Source: Sphingomonas sp. (GTDB taxonomy: Bacteria > Pseudomonadota > Alphaproteobacteria > Sphingomonadales > Sphingomonadaceae). From it: a stretch of 64,000 bases of DNA. Every line of letters starts with the position of its first letter. The first letter of the stretch is position 1. The stretch lies in contig JAICSX010000008.1 of NCBI GenBank assembly GCA_025936675.1, forward strand, positions 1-64,000. The letters are read 5' to 3'. Below the pieces are notes generated by a model. The model saw only the letters and a list, made by a program, of their open reading frames with translations. It was not told the origin of the DNA and did not search any database. This document shows positions 47,058 through 56,684 of this stretch, one piece after another. The position numbers and the translations under genes are program-made.

Positions 47058-47872
47058 TCTTCCTCGCCGGTCTGCATGCCGATCTGACGCACCAGCACTA
47101 ATCCGAGGAACGTCAATACCAGGTTTGCGACGAGCACATATTGCATGTCGTAATGCGCACTGAAGGCTGATCCAAACCACCCATCGCGGACGAATTCGAG
47201 GATGTTCACCATCGGTAGGCAAAGCACGATGGTTCTTATGGAGGAGGGCAATGCGTCGACGAGAAAACCGACACCCGAAAAGGCGAAGAGAATGAAGGCA
47301 AAGGGCGGCCACAGGCGTCCAATGACTGGAGCCTTCTCTGACAACCCGCCGACGGTTAGCGCCAGAGCCGCACCGAACCAGCAGAGGACCACCCAGCCTT
47401 CGATGACTTGAAGTGGATCCTCTGGCGGCGGCGACCAGCCCACGAAGTAAAGCACGATCGCAAGGCCAACGAAGCTCGTCGACACCGCCAGCACCTCGAG
47501 GAGGAGGCGGGCGAAATAAACGTCCGTGATGGTGACCGGCCGATGATAGAGCAAAGCCTTGTTGGAGAAGATGGCATTGAGGCAGCGAGCGACCATGTTC
47601 CTCCACAGGAGCACAGACGAATAACCCGTCAGTGCGAAGGCCCCGATCGGAATGTCGGAGCCATGGATCGACCGCGTGGCGGCCCAGAACAACGTGACCG
47701 CGAGAATGAATAGGCTCGGTTCGAGGAACAGCCAAAGGAACCCGATATTGTTGCGTCCGTAGCGAGTGAGCATCTCGCGGAGGAGTAGGGCCCTCAAGAC
47801 ACGGCGATTGACCTGCCACGGGCTGGATCGGAGGAGAATCCCGGTCGCCGCGCCCGATCTTTTAAAGCGCAT
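47054..47872 (-). CDS. kpsM: Capsule polysaccharide ABC-2 transporter permease
   Basis: 272 residues with about six hydrophobic segments and the ABC-2 family start RALLLREMLTRYGRNNIGFLW. ABC-2 permeases of this kind (KpsM/BexB/CtrC) form the inner-membrane channel for Kdo-glycolipid-anchored capsule. Further features: WRNMVARCLNAIF, ALLYHRPVTITDVYFARLLLE and FSGVGFLVDALP. It overlaps kpsE by 11 bp and kpsT by 4 bp. Confidence 0.94.
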   Translation of the reverse strand: MRFKRSGAATGILLRSSPWQVNRRVLRALLLREMLTRYGRNNIGFLWLFLEPSLFILAVTLFWAATRSIHGSDIPIGAFALTGYSSVLLWRNMVARCLNAIFSNKALLYHRPVTITDVYFARLLLEVLAVSTSFVGLAIVLYFVGWSPPPEDPLQVIEGWVVLCWFGAALALTVGGLSEKAPVIGRLWPPFAFILFAFSGVGFLVDALPSSIRTIVLCLPMVNILEFVRDGWFGSAFSAHYDMQYVLVANLVLTFLGLVLVRQIGMQTGEEE

Positions 47873-48992
47873 GTTCTCTTACGCCGGCGAGCAGCATCTT
47901 GAGGATGCCGTAAGCGAGCAAGCTGAGCGCGAGCGTAGCGAAGATTCCGCGCAGGCGCCTCGGCTCGACCGGCGAATCCGGAAGGTTCGGCTGGACGATG
48001 CGTTCGATATAGGCCTGCTTGCGCTGAGATTCGCTCTTCGCATCCTCGAGTGTGGCGAGCGCAGCGGCAAGCTGCTTGTCGGCGAATTGGCTTTCCAGGA
48101 GCAGGCGCTGATACCGAACGGCGCTCGCTGCGAGAGAGCCCCGGTTACCCGCGACCTGTCCCATCGTTCGGTTGATCTCGCCCTGGAGCGTGCCAATCTG
48201 AGTCTGGATGATCGGAATCCGCGGGTTTTCGGGCGTGTATCGCTCGAGCTGGGCTAATTCGGTCTTGGAAGCGATGAGCTGATCCTGCAGCTTCGAGACC
48301 ATCTCCATCTGCGCCTGCGCCTGCTTCTCAGGGTCAACGACGCCCTGGTTGTTGCGGTAGGCCGCTAGAGCGAGCGCTGCTGATTGGGATTGCGCCTTTG
48401 CTTGGGCCACCTCTTGCTCGGCGTACCGGACAAGATCGAGCTTGCCCGGTTCGTTGAGCTTGTTCACGGTGGCTTCGGAAAGCTCCAGCAGCTCTTCATT
48501 GAACTTCTTCGCATCTTCCGGCGTGTAGGCGGCGACCGCGAGGGTCGAGATCGAAGTTGAGTTGTCGTTCGAGAGACCGACCTTCCCTTGGAAATATCGG
48601 TAGAGCTGTTCGAACGAGCCGGAGTTGCCGAGCGGGTTGAAGCGGTCGAAAATGGAAATGCCGGGGCGCGTGTATGCCTTCAGGAATGCGTCGTTGCGAT
48701 TAATTGCCCGCAAGGCATCGCGAGATGTGGCGAAAGTCTGGGCGGCATAGACCTCGTCACCGGCGTTGGTGAAACCGGCGGTCTTGAGGATCACACCGAG
48801 GCTAGTGGCGGCGGGCTTTTCCGGGCTTCGAACGACGAACTTGGATTCGGAAATATAAACGTCCGACGCAAAGAAGCCGAAATAGAGGATCGCCAGCGAA
48901 ACGGGCAGAATGACCGTCAAGACGAACAGCAATGGCTTGCGCTTGAATTCAAACCTCGAAGTTTTGAATTCTAGCTTTGGATTGATCAGCAT
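47862..48992 (-). CDS. kpsE: Capsule export inner-membrane polysaccharide co-polymerase (KpsE/CtrB type)
   Basis: 376 residues. One transmembrane helix near the N-terminus (about 20-42), a long periplasmic region with extended alpha-helical coiled-coil (about 170-330, rich in Ala, Gln and Glu), and a second helix near the C-terminus (about 350-370). This topology is that of KpsE/BexC/CtrB, which link the ABC transporter to the outer-membrane OPX channel. The motif FASDVYISESKFVVRSP follows the first helix. It is the first gene of the leftward kpsE-M-T set, divergent from the OPX gene with 227 bp between. Confidence 0.92.
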   Translation of the reverse strand: MLINPKLEFKTSRFEFKRKPLLFVLTVILPVSLAILYFGFFASDVYISESKFVVRSPEKPAATSLGVILKTAGFTNAGDEVYAAQTFATSRDALRAINRNDAFLKAYTRPGISIFDRFNPLGNSGSFEQLYRYFQGKVGLSNDNSTSISTLAVAAYTPEDAKKFNEELLELSEATVNKLNEPGKLDLVRYAEQEVAQAKAQSQSAALALAAYRNNQGVVDPEKQAQAQMEMVSKLQDQLIASKTELAQLERYTPENPRIPIIQTQIGTLQGEINRTMGQVAGNRGSLAASAVRYQRLLLESQFADKQLAAALATLEDAKSESQRKQAYIERIVQPNLPDSPVEPRRLRGIFATLALSLLAYGILKMLLAGVREHAL

Positions 48993-49219
48993 TATTGGCC
49001 TGTTCCCTTGTCGGCAGCCGCCGATGGGCGCGGAAAATGGGCGGGTTTACCCTAATTTGCAACGTCCACGGACCGCCGCGTCGGAGAGCGTGGCTGCTTG
49101 CGGCGCTCGGCTGAACCGGGGTTGAATGACATTTCCTTAATCTGGCGGCCAGAAGGCTTTAGCGTTGAGCGAGAGCGCCAACCCTCTTAGAACGCTGATG
49201 AATCGAGATCGGAGCTCTA

Positions 49220-50440
49220 ATGGAAGTTGTTGACTTGGTTCCCGGACGACGGGAGCGAGACACATTGCGCGCCATGGTCATTGCGCTGACCTTCCTTTCG
49301 ACCGCAGGCTGTACTGCGTTCGGGGCAAGCGGACCCACTTCACGCGCGGTCCACAGTGCCGAAAATCGGCCACTCGCAGGCTCACTTATCAAGGTGATCG
49401 ACGTCAACGACGCGGTTACCCGCCAGGTCCTCAGCGCCAACCGGACGACGATGTTCTCTGAAACTCTCGGAGATGCTCCTCCCATAGGCACGATCATCGG
49501 TCGGGGCGATGTGCTGGGAGTCACGATCTGGGAAGCGCCTCCGGCCGCCTTGTTCGGTTCACAGGCCGCATTCGGAGCGACCAACACCGGCTCGCTCCTG
49601 TCGTCGACCGCCGGGGTGAGCCAGCAAACGGCTCTCCCGGAAATGATGGTCGACAGCGACGGCATGATCCAGGTCCCCTTTGCAGGCTCGATTCCAGCTG
49701 CCGGCCGAACGCCGGAGCAGGTTCAGCGCGAGATTGTCAGGCGGCTGACCGGAAAGGCGCACGATCCTCAGGTCATCGTCCGGCTTGTCCAGGACGCAAA
49801 TTCGACGGTGACGGTTGTTGGCGACGTCGGTGACAGCAAGCGCGTCACGCTCACTCCCCGAGGTGAACGGCTGCTCGATGTCCTTGCCGCTTCGGGCGGC
49901 GTAAAGCAGCCCGTCGGCAAGACCACAATCCAGATCACGCGTGGCGATAAGGTCGTTTCGCTGCCGCTGGAGACGGTCATTCGCGATCCGGCGCAAAATA
50001 TTCGTCTCGCATCGGACGACGTCGTCACGGCACTCTACCAACCCTACAGTTTCACCTCGCTCGGTGCGACCGGGACGAGCGCGGAAGTGCCGTTCGAAGA
50101 GACCGGAATCACCCTGGCCCAGGCGCTTGGCCGCGTCGGCGGCCTGAAGGACGACCGTGCAAATGTGCGTGGCGTCTTCATCTTCCGGCTTGAGAATCCG
50201 GCGGCAGTAGATCCTGCAATCGCCGCGACTGCACGGCGAACTCCCGACGGCCGCATCCCGGTCATCTACCGGGTCGACCTCGGCAACCCAGCGAGTTTCT
50301 TCGTCGCCCAGAGCTTCCCGATCCGAAACAAGGATGTGCTCTACGTCTCGAGCGCTCCGCTTGCCGACCTGCAGCGGTTCGTCAGCATTGTCTCGTCGAT
50401 GGCCTTTTCGGTGATCGGGATCGGCCAGGCGATTCCGTGA
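49220..50440 (+). CDS. Outer-membrane polysaccharide export (OPX) lipoprotein, Wza/CtrA/KpsD family
   Basis: 406 residues; GGAG a few bases before the ATG supports the start, with an internal ATG at 49274. Lipoprotein signal with lipobox LSTAGC (cysteine about residue 31). Polysaccharide export domain: IIGRGDVLGVTIWEAP, DSDGMIQVPFAGSIPAAG and QVIVRLVQDANSTVTVVGDV, followed by SLBB-type segments (LTPRGERLLDVLAASGGV and LAQALGRVGGL). OPX proteins form the outer-membrane pore. Its length is closer to CtrA/BexD/Wza (about 380 residues) than to E. coli KpsD (about 560). Divergent from kpsE. Confidence 0.92.
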   Translation: MEVVDLVPGRRERDTLRAMVIALTFLSTAGCTAFGASGPTSRAVHSAENRPLAGSLIKVIDVNDAVTRQVLSANRTTMFSETLGDAPPIGTIIGRGDVLGVTIWEAPPAALFGSQAAFGATNTGSLLSSTAGVSQQTALPEMMVDSDGMIQVPFAGSIPAAGRTPEQVQREIVRRLTGKAHDPQVIVRLVQDANSTVTVVGDVGDSKRVTLTPRGERLLDVLAASGGVKQPVGKTTIQITRGDKVVSLPLETVIRDPAQNIRLASDDVVTALYQPYSFTSLGATGTSAEVPFEETGITLAQALGRVGGLKDDRANVRGVFIFRLENPAAVDPAIAATARRTPDGRIPVIYRVDLGNPASFFVAQSFPIRNKDVLYVSSAPLADLQRFVSIVSSMAFSVIGIGQAIP

Positions 50441-50449
50441 CGATGAACG

Positions 50450-51469
50450 CTACGCGCTGACCATTCCGCTATCGTCGAAGCGGCGAATCCGGCCGCTCCG
50501 CGTCTGTCCGAACACCTCGGCCCATTCCTCGCGCAGGTTGGGCGCGCTGGTGATTGCGGCGGGGGGGAAATAATTCACCTTCGCGGTCTCCTGGCCGAGC
50601 GGGACTTTGAGGCCCTCGGCAAAGGCGCCGCGAAGCTTCTCGGAGAAGGTGGGCCGTAGGCCCGGGTTCTCCGCATGCGGGATTTTTGCGTAGATCGACA
50701 GGACGCGGTGTCCTGAAAGCACCTGGTGACTAACGGTACGACCGTCCACGATCCAGACGTCGCCGGGATCGAAGTAGACCTGGTGCCTTGGCGCCCGCCG
50801 TTCGGTCGCTCTCTGGTTCCATCCGCCATAAGCGCGGCCGATTGCGCGCTTCAGGATGATCTCGCTCTTCTCATTCGGATCTAGTCCGCCGAGCAGGCGC
50901 TCTCCGCCTTCGCGAAACAGGCGCGTCACCTGGTAGCTGGTCGACCAAATGCGCGGATACGCGTCCAGGTTGATGTACAGCCGAAAGGCCTCGTGATCGT
51001 CGGAGTCCTGGTCGATGTCGTAATGGAGATTCTCCATCCGCGTCTCTGAGAAGCGCGTGACCATGATCTTCGTGCCGACCGTGAGGCCGCCGAGCAGGCG
51101 ATCGAGGAGCCTTTGCGCTATTCCTTCGATGATCTCGAGCTGTCCGAGGAAATAGTCGAAGCGCCCCTGATCGCCGTCGAAGCTCTCTTCCAGAACTTGG
51201 GCATAGAGCCCGCCGCGCTTCCCCATCCGGGCGACCATCAGCAGGTCCGTGAACTGGAACTTCTTCATTCCCCAGGTTTGGGGAAATCGAACGGTCTCCA
51301 GGAATTTGAAGTCGATGCGGTTGGTATCGAGGCCGTGCAGCACGGCAATCCGTTCGTTCAGATAATCGTTGATAACCGCATCACGCGCCGCATCCTCGGT
51401 CGAGATGTCTGACCACTCATGAGCGCAGAAGTAATCGTCGAGGCGCTTGTCGAGGAATACGTCAACCAT
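50450..51469 (-). CDS. Divergent Kdo-hydroxylase-like Fe(II)/2-oxoglutarate dioxygenase
   Basis: 339 residues. It shares with the 45408 protein the HxD site in NLHYDID, a downstream RLYINLDAYPRIW segment, FDPGDVWIVDGR and VSHQVLSGHRVLSIYAK, whose histidine would be the third iron ligand. The SHxxLSG block is especially like Kdo hydroxylases. N-terminal and linker regions differ, so it is an old paralogue. Transcribed against the OPX gene (9 bases between stops) and divergent from rfbC. Role proposed from context: oxidation of Kdo or another sugar of the capsule linker. This rests on motif pattern, and other 2OG-oxygenase substrates are possible. Confidence 0.55.
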   Translation of the reverse strand: MVDVFLDKRLDDYFCAHEWSDISTEDAARDAVINDYLNERIAVLHGLDTNRIDFKFLETVRFPQTWGMKKFQFTDLLMVARMGKRGGLYAQVLEESFDGDQGRFDYFLGQLEIIEGIAQRLLDRLLGGLTVGTKIMVTRFSETRMENLHYDIDQDSDDHEAFRLYINLDAYPRIWSTSYQVTRLFREGGERLLGGLDPNEKSEIILKRAIGRAYGGWNQRATERRAPRHQVYFDPGDVWIVDGRTVSHQVLSGHRVLSIYAKIPHAENPGLRPTFSEKLRGAFAEGLKVPLGQETAKVNYFPPAAITSAPNLREEWAEVFGQTRSGRIRRFDDSGMVSA

Positions 51470-51635
51470 GGAAGCGTCGCCTAAATCCCTGCATCCAATG
51501 ACGAACTAGCCCCGTCCCGGCCAGCCGCCAAGTTCCAATCGCCTCGCCATGGCCCACGAAGAAGCAGCCGAAAATGGGCGGCTTGCAACAATCGGCGACT
51601 TATCTAATCGACCATCGCGCCCAGAACATTATCGG

Positions 51636-52208
51636 ATGAACATGGAATTCCGCAGCTTCGACATCGAAGGCCCCGCCGAGATCATCCCTCCCAAGTTCGA
51701 GGATGAACGCGGCTATTTCTCCGAGATTTTCCGGCTGAATGTCTTTGCCGAGAAGTTTCCTGGCGTGGAATTCGTCCAGGAAAACCAGTCGCTGAGCGTC
51801 CGCACCGGCACGATCCGCGGGCTCCATTTCCAGACCAAGCCGGCGACGCAGGGGAAGCTCGTCCGCTGCATTGCCGGCCGCTTGTTCGACGTTGCCGTCG
51901 ACATCCGCTCGGATTCGCCGACCTACGGCAAATGGGTCTCGGTCGTGCTTTCGCCCGAGGAGAACAATCAGCTTTGGGTACCGGTCGGGTTCGCGCATGG
52001 CTTCTGCACGCTCGAGCCGAACAGCATCATCAGCTATCGTGTGACCGGCTACTACAGTCCGGAGAACGACAAGGGCGTCGCCTGGAATGACCCCGACATC
52101 GCGATTGACTGGCCGGACATCGCAGATGGTGAGACGCTCTCGGTCAAGGATCGCAGCCAGCCGCGGCTTGCCGATCTGCCGCCCTATTTCTCAATGAAAG
52201 ACAGTTGA
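51636..52208 (+). CDS. rfbC: dTDP-4-dehydrorhamnose 3,5-epimerase
   Basis: 190 residues from the ATG at 51636, the usual family length; an upstream in-frame ATG (51549) would add 29 residues. Cupin enzyme with [18 protein letters not shown] carrying the catalytic histidine, [23 protein letters not shown] and [15 protein letters not shown]. Third activity of dTDP-L-rhamnose synthesis, here first in the operon rfbC-B-D-A. Its stop overlaps the rfbB start (TGATG). Confidence 0.95.
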   Translation: MNMEFRSFDIEGPAEIIPPKFEDERGYFSEIFRLNVFAEKFPGVEFVQENQSLSVRTGTIRGLHFQTKPATQGKLVRCIAGRLFDVAVDIRSDSPTYGKWVSVVLSPEENNQLWVPVGFAHGFCTLEPNSIISYRVTGYYSPENDKGVAWNDPDIAIDWPDIADGETLSVKDRSQPRLADLPPYFSMKDS

Positions 52209-53266
52209 TGCGCGTGATCGTTACGGGAGGCGCCGGGTTCATCGGCTCCGCACTGGTGAGGCATCTCGTCCTCGAGAAGGGCTATGAGGTCCTCAACGTC
52301 GATGCGCTGACTTACGCCGGCTACTTGCCGTCGCTCAAAGAGGTTGAAGGAAAGCCGAACTACCGCTTTCTCCACGCCAACATCTGCGACCGGGCTGCGA
52401 TGGAGCAGGCGATCTCCGGATTCCGGCCGGACCGAATCATGCATCTCGCCGCTGAAAGCCATGTCGACCGGTCGATCACGGGCGCCGCCGATTTCATTCA
52501 GACCAATGTGATCGGCACCTTCACCTTGCTCGAAGCGGCGAAGGATTATTGGGCTGGGCTCGACGGTCCGGCGAAGGAAGACTTCCGGTTCCACCACGTC
52601 TCAACCGACGAAGTTTATGGCTCACTCGGGCAGGAGGGTCTTTTCACCGAGGAAACGCCGTATGACCCGAGCTCCCCTTACTCGGCATCCAAAGCGTCGT
52701 CCGACCACCTCGTTATGGCCTGGCAGCGCACATATGGGCTCCCGGTCGTCGTCTCGAACTGCTCGAACAATTACGGGCCCTATCACTTCCCAGAGAAGCT
52801 CATCCCGCTGGCGATTCTCAACGCACTCGCCGGCGAACGGCTGCCAGTCTACGGCAAGGGCGAGAATGTTCGCGACTGGCTTTACGTCGAGGACCATGCG
52901 CGCGCCCTCGACCTCATTGCCGAGCGTGGGCGGGTCGGCGAAACGTACAATGTCGGCGGCCGCAACGAGCGGCGGAACATCGATGTCGTGCGGCGGATCT
53001 GCGCGGTGCTGGACGAACTGGTCCCGGCGAACCGCCCACGCGAGGAGCTCATCGAGTTCGTGACCGACCGTCCGGGGCACGACGCCCGCTATGCGATCGA
53101 CGCGACCAAGCTGGAGTCGGAGCTCGGCTGGCGCGCCCGGGAAGATTTCGACAGCGGGATCGAGAAGACCGTCCAATGGTATCTCGACAATGAATGGTGG
53201 TGGCGCCCGCTTCGAGAGCGTTATGCCGGCCAGCGGCTCGGCCTGCTCAATTCCGGGAAGAACTGA
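52208..53266 (+). CDS. rfbB: dTDP-glucose 4,6-dehydratase
   Basis: 352 residues from the ATG at 52208 (TTG at 52205 would add one). Extended short-chain dehydrogenase fold: NAD motif [31 protein letters not shown] with the catalytic Thr-Asp-Glu, and [10 protein letters not shown] with the YxxxK pair. Converts dTDP-glucose to dTDP-4-keto-6-deoxyglucose, the rhamnose branch point. Followed six bases later by rfbD. Confidence 0.96.
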   Translation: MRVIVTGGAGFIGSALVRHLVLEKGYEVLNVDALTYAGYLPSLKEVEGKPNYRFLHANICDRAAMEQAISGFRPDRIMHLAAESHVDRSITGAADFIQTNVIGTFTLLEAAKDYWAGLDGPAKEDFRFHHVSTDEVYGSLGQEGLFTEETPYDPSSPYSASKASSDHLVMAWQRTYGLPVVVSNCSNNYGPYHFPEKLIPLAILNALAGERLPVYGKGENVRDWLYVEDHARALDLIAERGRVGETYNVGGRNERRNIDVVRRICAVLDELVPANRPREELIEFVTDRPGHDARYAIDATKLESELGWRAREDFDSGIEKTVQWYLDNEWWWRPLRERYAGQRLGLLNSGKN

Positions 53267-53272
53267 CGGGCG

Positions 53273-54163
53273 ATGCGGCTTGTCGTCACCGGCCGGCAAG
53301 GGCAAGTCGCGCGATCGCTCGTCGAACGGGCGGCGGGTACCGGCATCGAAGTGATCACGCTTGAGCGGCCGCAGCTGGATCTCGCTGGACCGTCGGATCG
53401 GATCACAAAAGTGATCGAAGCAGCTCGGCCGGACGTAATCGCGTCTGCCGCCGCGTATACCGCCGTCGACAAGGCCGAGAGCGAACCCGAGCTAGCCTTT
53501 GCCGTCAACGAGGGAGGCGCTCGCGCGGTGGCCCAGGCTGCGAACCGGCTTGGCTTGCCGCTCATCCATTTGTCCACCGACTATGTCTTCGATGGTTTGA
53601 AAGACGCCCCCTACCTCGAGGGCGATTCAACCGGGCCGACCGGCGTTTATGGAGCATCCAAGCTCGCCGGGGAGAAGGCGGTTCTCTTCGAACATCGAGA
53701 TAGCGCCGTGCTTCGGACCGCTTGGGTCTACAGCCCCTTCGGCGCGAACTTCGTCAAGACGATGCTGCGCCTCGCGGGTGACCGCGACGAAGTCGCCGTG
53801 GTTGCCGACCAGCGCGGCAATCCAACGAGCGCCCTCGACATCGCGGGCGGCATTTTGAGGGTAGCGAAGAACCTGGCCGGCAGCGCGGACCCAAATCTTC
53901 GCGGAATCTTTCACATGACCGCTGCGGGCGAGGCAAGCTGGGCCGAATTCGCCGAGGCGATCTTTGCGGCATCAGGTGAATACGGAGGGCCAACGGCTCA
54001 CGTCCGATCCATCCGGACCGCAGATTATCCTACCGCTGCGAAGCGACCCCCGAATTCGCGCCTGGATTCCTCGAAGGTCGCTCGTTTGCATGGAGTAAGC
54101 TTGCCCGACTGGCGTTCATCCTTGAAAGAGGTGGTATCGCGGCTGGTGCAGACCGGCGCATGA
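53273..54163 (+). CDS. rfbD: dTDP-4-dehydrorhamnose reductase
   Basis: 296 residues. NAD(P)-binding start [38 protein letters not shown] with the YxxxK pair, and [15 protein letters not shown]. Performs the final reduction to dTDP-L-rhamnose. Lies between rfbB and rfbA with short gaps, so almost certainly one operon. Confidence 0.95.
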   Translation: MRLVVTGRQGQVARSLVERAAGTGIEVITLERPQLDLAGPSDRITKVIEAARPDVIASAAAYTAVDKAESEPELAFAVNEGGARAVAQAANRLGLPLIHLSTDYVFDGLKDAPYLEGDSTGPTGVYGASKLAGEKAVLFEHRDSAVLRTAWVYSPFGANFVKTMLRLAGDRDEVAVVADQRGNPTSALDIAGGILRVAKNLAGSADPNLRGIFHMTAAGEASWAEFAEAIFAASGEYGGPTAHVRSIRTADYPTAAKRPPNSRLDSSKVARLHGVSLPDWRSSLKEVVSRLVQTGA

Positions 54164-54179
54164 GGAGCGTTCGAGACTG

Positions 54180-55049
54180 ATGAAGGGCATCATCCTTGCC
54201 GGCGGGAGCGGGACCCGGCTGTTTCCAATGACGCTCGCTGTCTCGAAGCAGCTGATGCCGGTCTACGACAAGCCGATGATCTATTATCCGCTGAGCACCT
54301 TGATGCTCGCGGGCATTCGCGACGTGCTGATCATCACGACGCCGCACGACGCCCCATTGTTTCGGCACCTGCTCGGCGACGGATCGCAATGGGGAATCTC
54401 GATCAGCTATGCGGTGCAGCCCCAGCCAAAGGGCCTCGCCCAGGCCTTCACGATCGGTGCCGACTTCGTGGCCGGCGGCCCGTCGTGCCTCGTCCTGGGC
54501 GATAACATCTTCTTCGGCCACGGCCTGTCGGATGTTCTTGAACGGGCGCGCAATCGGACCACCGGGGCGACAGTCTTCGCCTACCACGTCGCCGATCCCG
54601 AGCGTTATGGCGTGGTCGATTTCGACTCCGACATGCGTGCGCTCAGCATCGAGGAAAAGCCGGCGCAGCCGAAATCGAACTGGGCGGTAACCGGCCTCTA
54701 TTTCTATGATTCGCAGGTCGTCGACATCGCCGCGAACCTGAAGCCGTCCGCGCGCGGAGAGCTGGAAATCACCGACGTCAACCAGGCCTATCTCGACAAG
54801 GGCGAGCTCCGGGTCGAGGTAATGGGCCGCGGCTATGCCTGGCTCGATACCGGCACGCCGGAGAGCTTGCTCGAGGCTGCGGAATTCGTCGGTACCCTCG
54901 AGCGGCGGCAGGGGATGAAGATCGCCTGTCCGGAAGAGATTGCATGGCGGGCCGGGTTCATCGATGACGCCGGGCTGGAGCGCGCGATCAGCGCACTCGG
55001 CAAAAGCGATTACGCGTCGTACCTCCGCAGTCTTCCGCAGTCGGGCTAG
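54180..55049 (+). CDS. rfbA: Glucose-1-phosphate thymidylyltransferase
   Basis: 289 residues. N-terminal nucleotidyltransferase signature [11 protein letters not shown], then [41 protein letters not shown] and [16 protein letters not shown]. Makes dTDP-glucose, the first committed step of rhamnose synthesis. Family length is normal. It is followed 36 bp later by kpsC, tying rhamnose supply to capsule assembly. Confidence 0.96.
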   Translation: MKGIILAGGSGTRLFPMTLAVSKQLMPVYDKPMIYYPLSTLMLAGIRDVLIITTPHDAPLFRHLLGDGSQWGISISYAVQPQPKGLAQAFTIGADFVAGGPSCLVLGDNIFFGHGLSDVLERARNRTTGATVFAYHVADPERYGVVDFDSDMRALSIEEKPAQPKSNWAVTGLYFYDSQVVDIAANLKPSARGELEITDVNQAYLDKGELRVEVMGRGYAWLDTGTPESLLEAAEFVGTLERRQGMKIACPEEIAWRAGFIDDAGLERAISALGKSDYASYLRSLPQSG

Positions 55050-55085
55050 AGTGGCTGACGCTCGCTTGGCGCGGCTGCAGTTGTG

Positions 55086-56684
55086 ATGAGTGAAGCCTTA
55101 CCGCTGCTTCGCATTCCGCCCTTTCCAAGGGCCCGGGCCTTCGGTTTCGCCAGCCCCACGGCCGATGCATCATCTCCTCCGGGCAATGCCCAGTTGGATG
55201 AGCTTGTCGTTCGGGAGCGGGTAGGCGGCACGTATTGGGGCGCACAGCCCAAGCTGCCCGAACCTGGCTACATCCTAATATCGGTCCGCGATCCCCAAGT
55301 TCGCGGCCGCCTGTTGCAAGAGCTTCCTCGCGAGCAACGATCATATTGCCCTGATCGAGAGCTGGACTGCGATCCGTGGCACCTAGTCAGCGGCGCTTCT
55401 GAGGTCATTGCTGACGCTGACGACGAGCTCGCGATGATCGCCGGGATGGCAGGCCTGATGGTGCGTTGCGTCGGTACCGGGCGCTTCGGCGGTGTGGAGA
55501 CTGAGGAGGGCCGGAAGGAGCTGTTTGCGAGGCATCTCTTTGGGTTTGCCTACACCGATCCCTTCACCGGAGAGCCGATGACCCCTCGGCAAGCAGTGGA
55601 GCTGAGCGGCTTCTGGAGAAAGCTGATCGATTCTAATCGCCCGATTAGCGCGATCTATGGCATCGCCTCCTGGAAGCGGGAAACTTTGGAACCACTGATG
55701 TGGGCTGGCGAGGGCAGGCCAGCTTTTCGTTCGGATGTCAGGGGCATTTCAGCAACCAACAGCGTCGCAATATGGCGGTCCCGAACGCCTCCGCGCCTGC
55801 TTGCTGACCTCGAACGCCAGCGCGCCGAGATCATTGAGATCGAGGACGGATTCATTCGTTCCGCCGGTCTCGGGGCCGATTGCATCCCGCCCTCGTCCAT
55901 CATCGTCGATCGGCTGGGGATCTATTTCGAACCGGGCCGTCCGAGCGATCTTGAGCGAATTCTCGAAGAGGGCAGCTTTGCGGAGTCTCTCCTCGAACGG
56001 GCAAAGCGCCTGCGAGAGCTGATCGTGGAGCGCGGAGTCACCAAATATACTTCGGGCGAGCGGCTTCCCGTCGATCGCCGTTCGAACAAGCGCGTGATAC
56101 TGGTCCCTGGGCAGGTGGAAGACGATCGCGCCGTGGTCGAGGGCGGCGGGCCCAAGAGCAACGTCGAGCTGCTACGTCGAGTGCGCGAGCGCGCGCCGGA
56201 GGCCTACATCATATACAAGCCGCATCCCGACGTTGAAGCAGGCCACCGGCGTGGCTCCATCAACGACAAGGCGAGCTTGACCCATGCTGACGAGGTCGTC
56301 CGCGATCAACCGATCATGTCGCTGATCGATGCTGCCGATGAGGTTCATGTGAACACGTCGCTCGCCGGTTTCGAAGCACTTCTGAGGTCGAAGCCGGTCA
56401 CGACCTATGGTGTCCCGTTTTACGCGGGGTGGGGGCTTACGGCGGATCTCGGAGCCGTTCCGAGCCGCAGGACGGCGCGCCGCTCCCTTGACGAACTCGT
56501 GGCTGCAGCACTGATTGTTTACCCGCGCTATCTCGATCCGAAGACGAGTCTTCCATGCCCACCGGAAATATTGATCGCACGGCTTGCAGAGGGCGTGCCG
56601 GCAGGCGGCAGTTCGGCGCTCATTTGGTTGCGTCGCCTTCAGGGACGCTTAAGACGTCAGCTTGCCAATGTCGCAAATGGCTAG
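55086..56684 (+). CDS. kpsC: Short KpsC-like capsule Kdo transferase
   Basis: 532 residues from the ATG at 55086 (GTG at 55083 possible). E. coli-type KpsC has about 675 residues with two GT-B modules. Here the C-terminal module (about 200-520) is complete: IEIEDGFIRSAGLGADCIPP, VPGQVEDDRAV, YIIYKPHPDVEAGHR, HVNTSLAGFEALLRSKPV and YGVPFYAGWGLT. The front ~190 residues correspond only to the distal part of the first module (FAYTDPFTGEPM, FWRKLIDSNRPISAIYGIASWK), so the first active site is probably missing. KpsC and KpsS build the beta-Kdo linker on phosphatidylglycerol for capsule export (family knowledge). The next gene overlaps its end. Confidence 0.88.
   Translation: MSEALPLLRIPPFPRARAFGFASPTADASSPPGNAQLDELVVRERVGGTYWGAQPKLPEPGYILISVRDPQVRGRLLQELPREQRSYCPDRELDCDPWHLVSGASEVIADADDELAMIAGMAGLMVRCVGTGRFGGVETEEGRKELFARHLFGFAYTDPFTGEPMTPRQAVELSGFWRKLIDSNRPISAIYGIASWKRETLEPLMWAGEGRPAFRSDVRGISATNSVAIWRSRTPPRLLADLERQRAEIIEIEDGFIRSAGLGADCIPPSSIIVDRLGIYFEPGRPSDLERILEEGSFAESLLERAKRLRELIVERGVTKYTSGERLPVDRRSNKRVILVPGQVEDDRAVVEGGGPKSNVELLRRVRERAPEAYIIYKPHPDVEAGHRRGSINDKASLTHADEVVRDQPIMSLIDAADEVHVNTSLAGFEALLRSKPVTTYGVPFYAGWGLTADLGAVPSRRTARRSLDELVAAALIVYPRYLDPKTSLPCPPEILIARLAEGVPAGGSSALIWLRRLQGRLRRQLANVANG

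Noticed and set aside
46353..47819. Single long frame covering kpsT and most of kpsM
   Set aside because: Only the part from 47057 encodes KpsT; the rest is an out-of-frame reading of the well-supported kpsM gene.
27782..51486. Recurring TTTAGGC word in intergenic DNA (16644-16651, 27782-27789, 27849-27856, 51479-51486)
   Set aside because: A 7-mer of this composition is expected about five times on both strands of a 64-kb window, and the sites have no shared spacing to starts.
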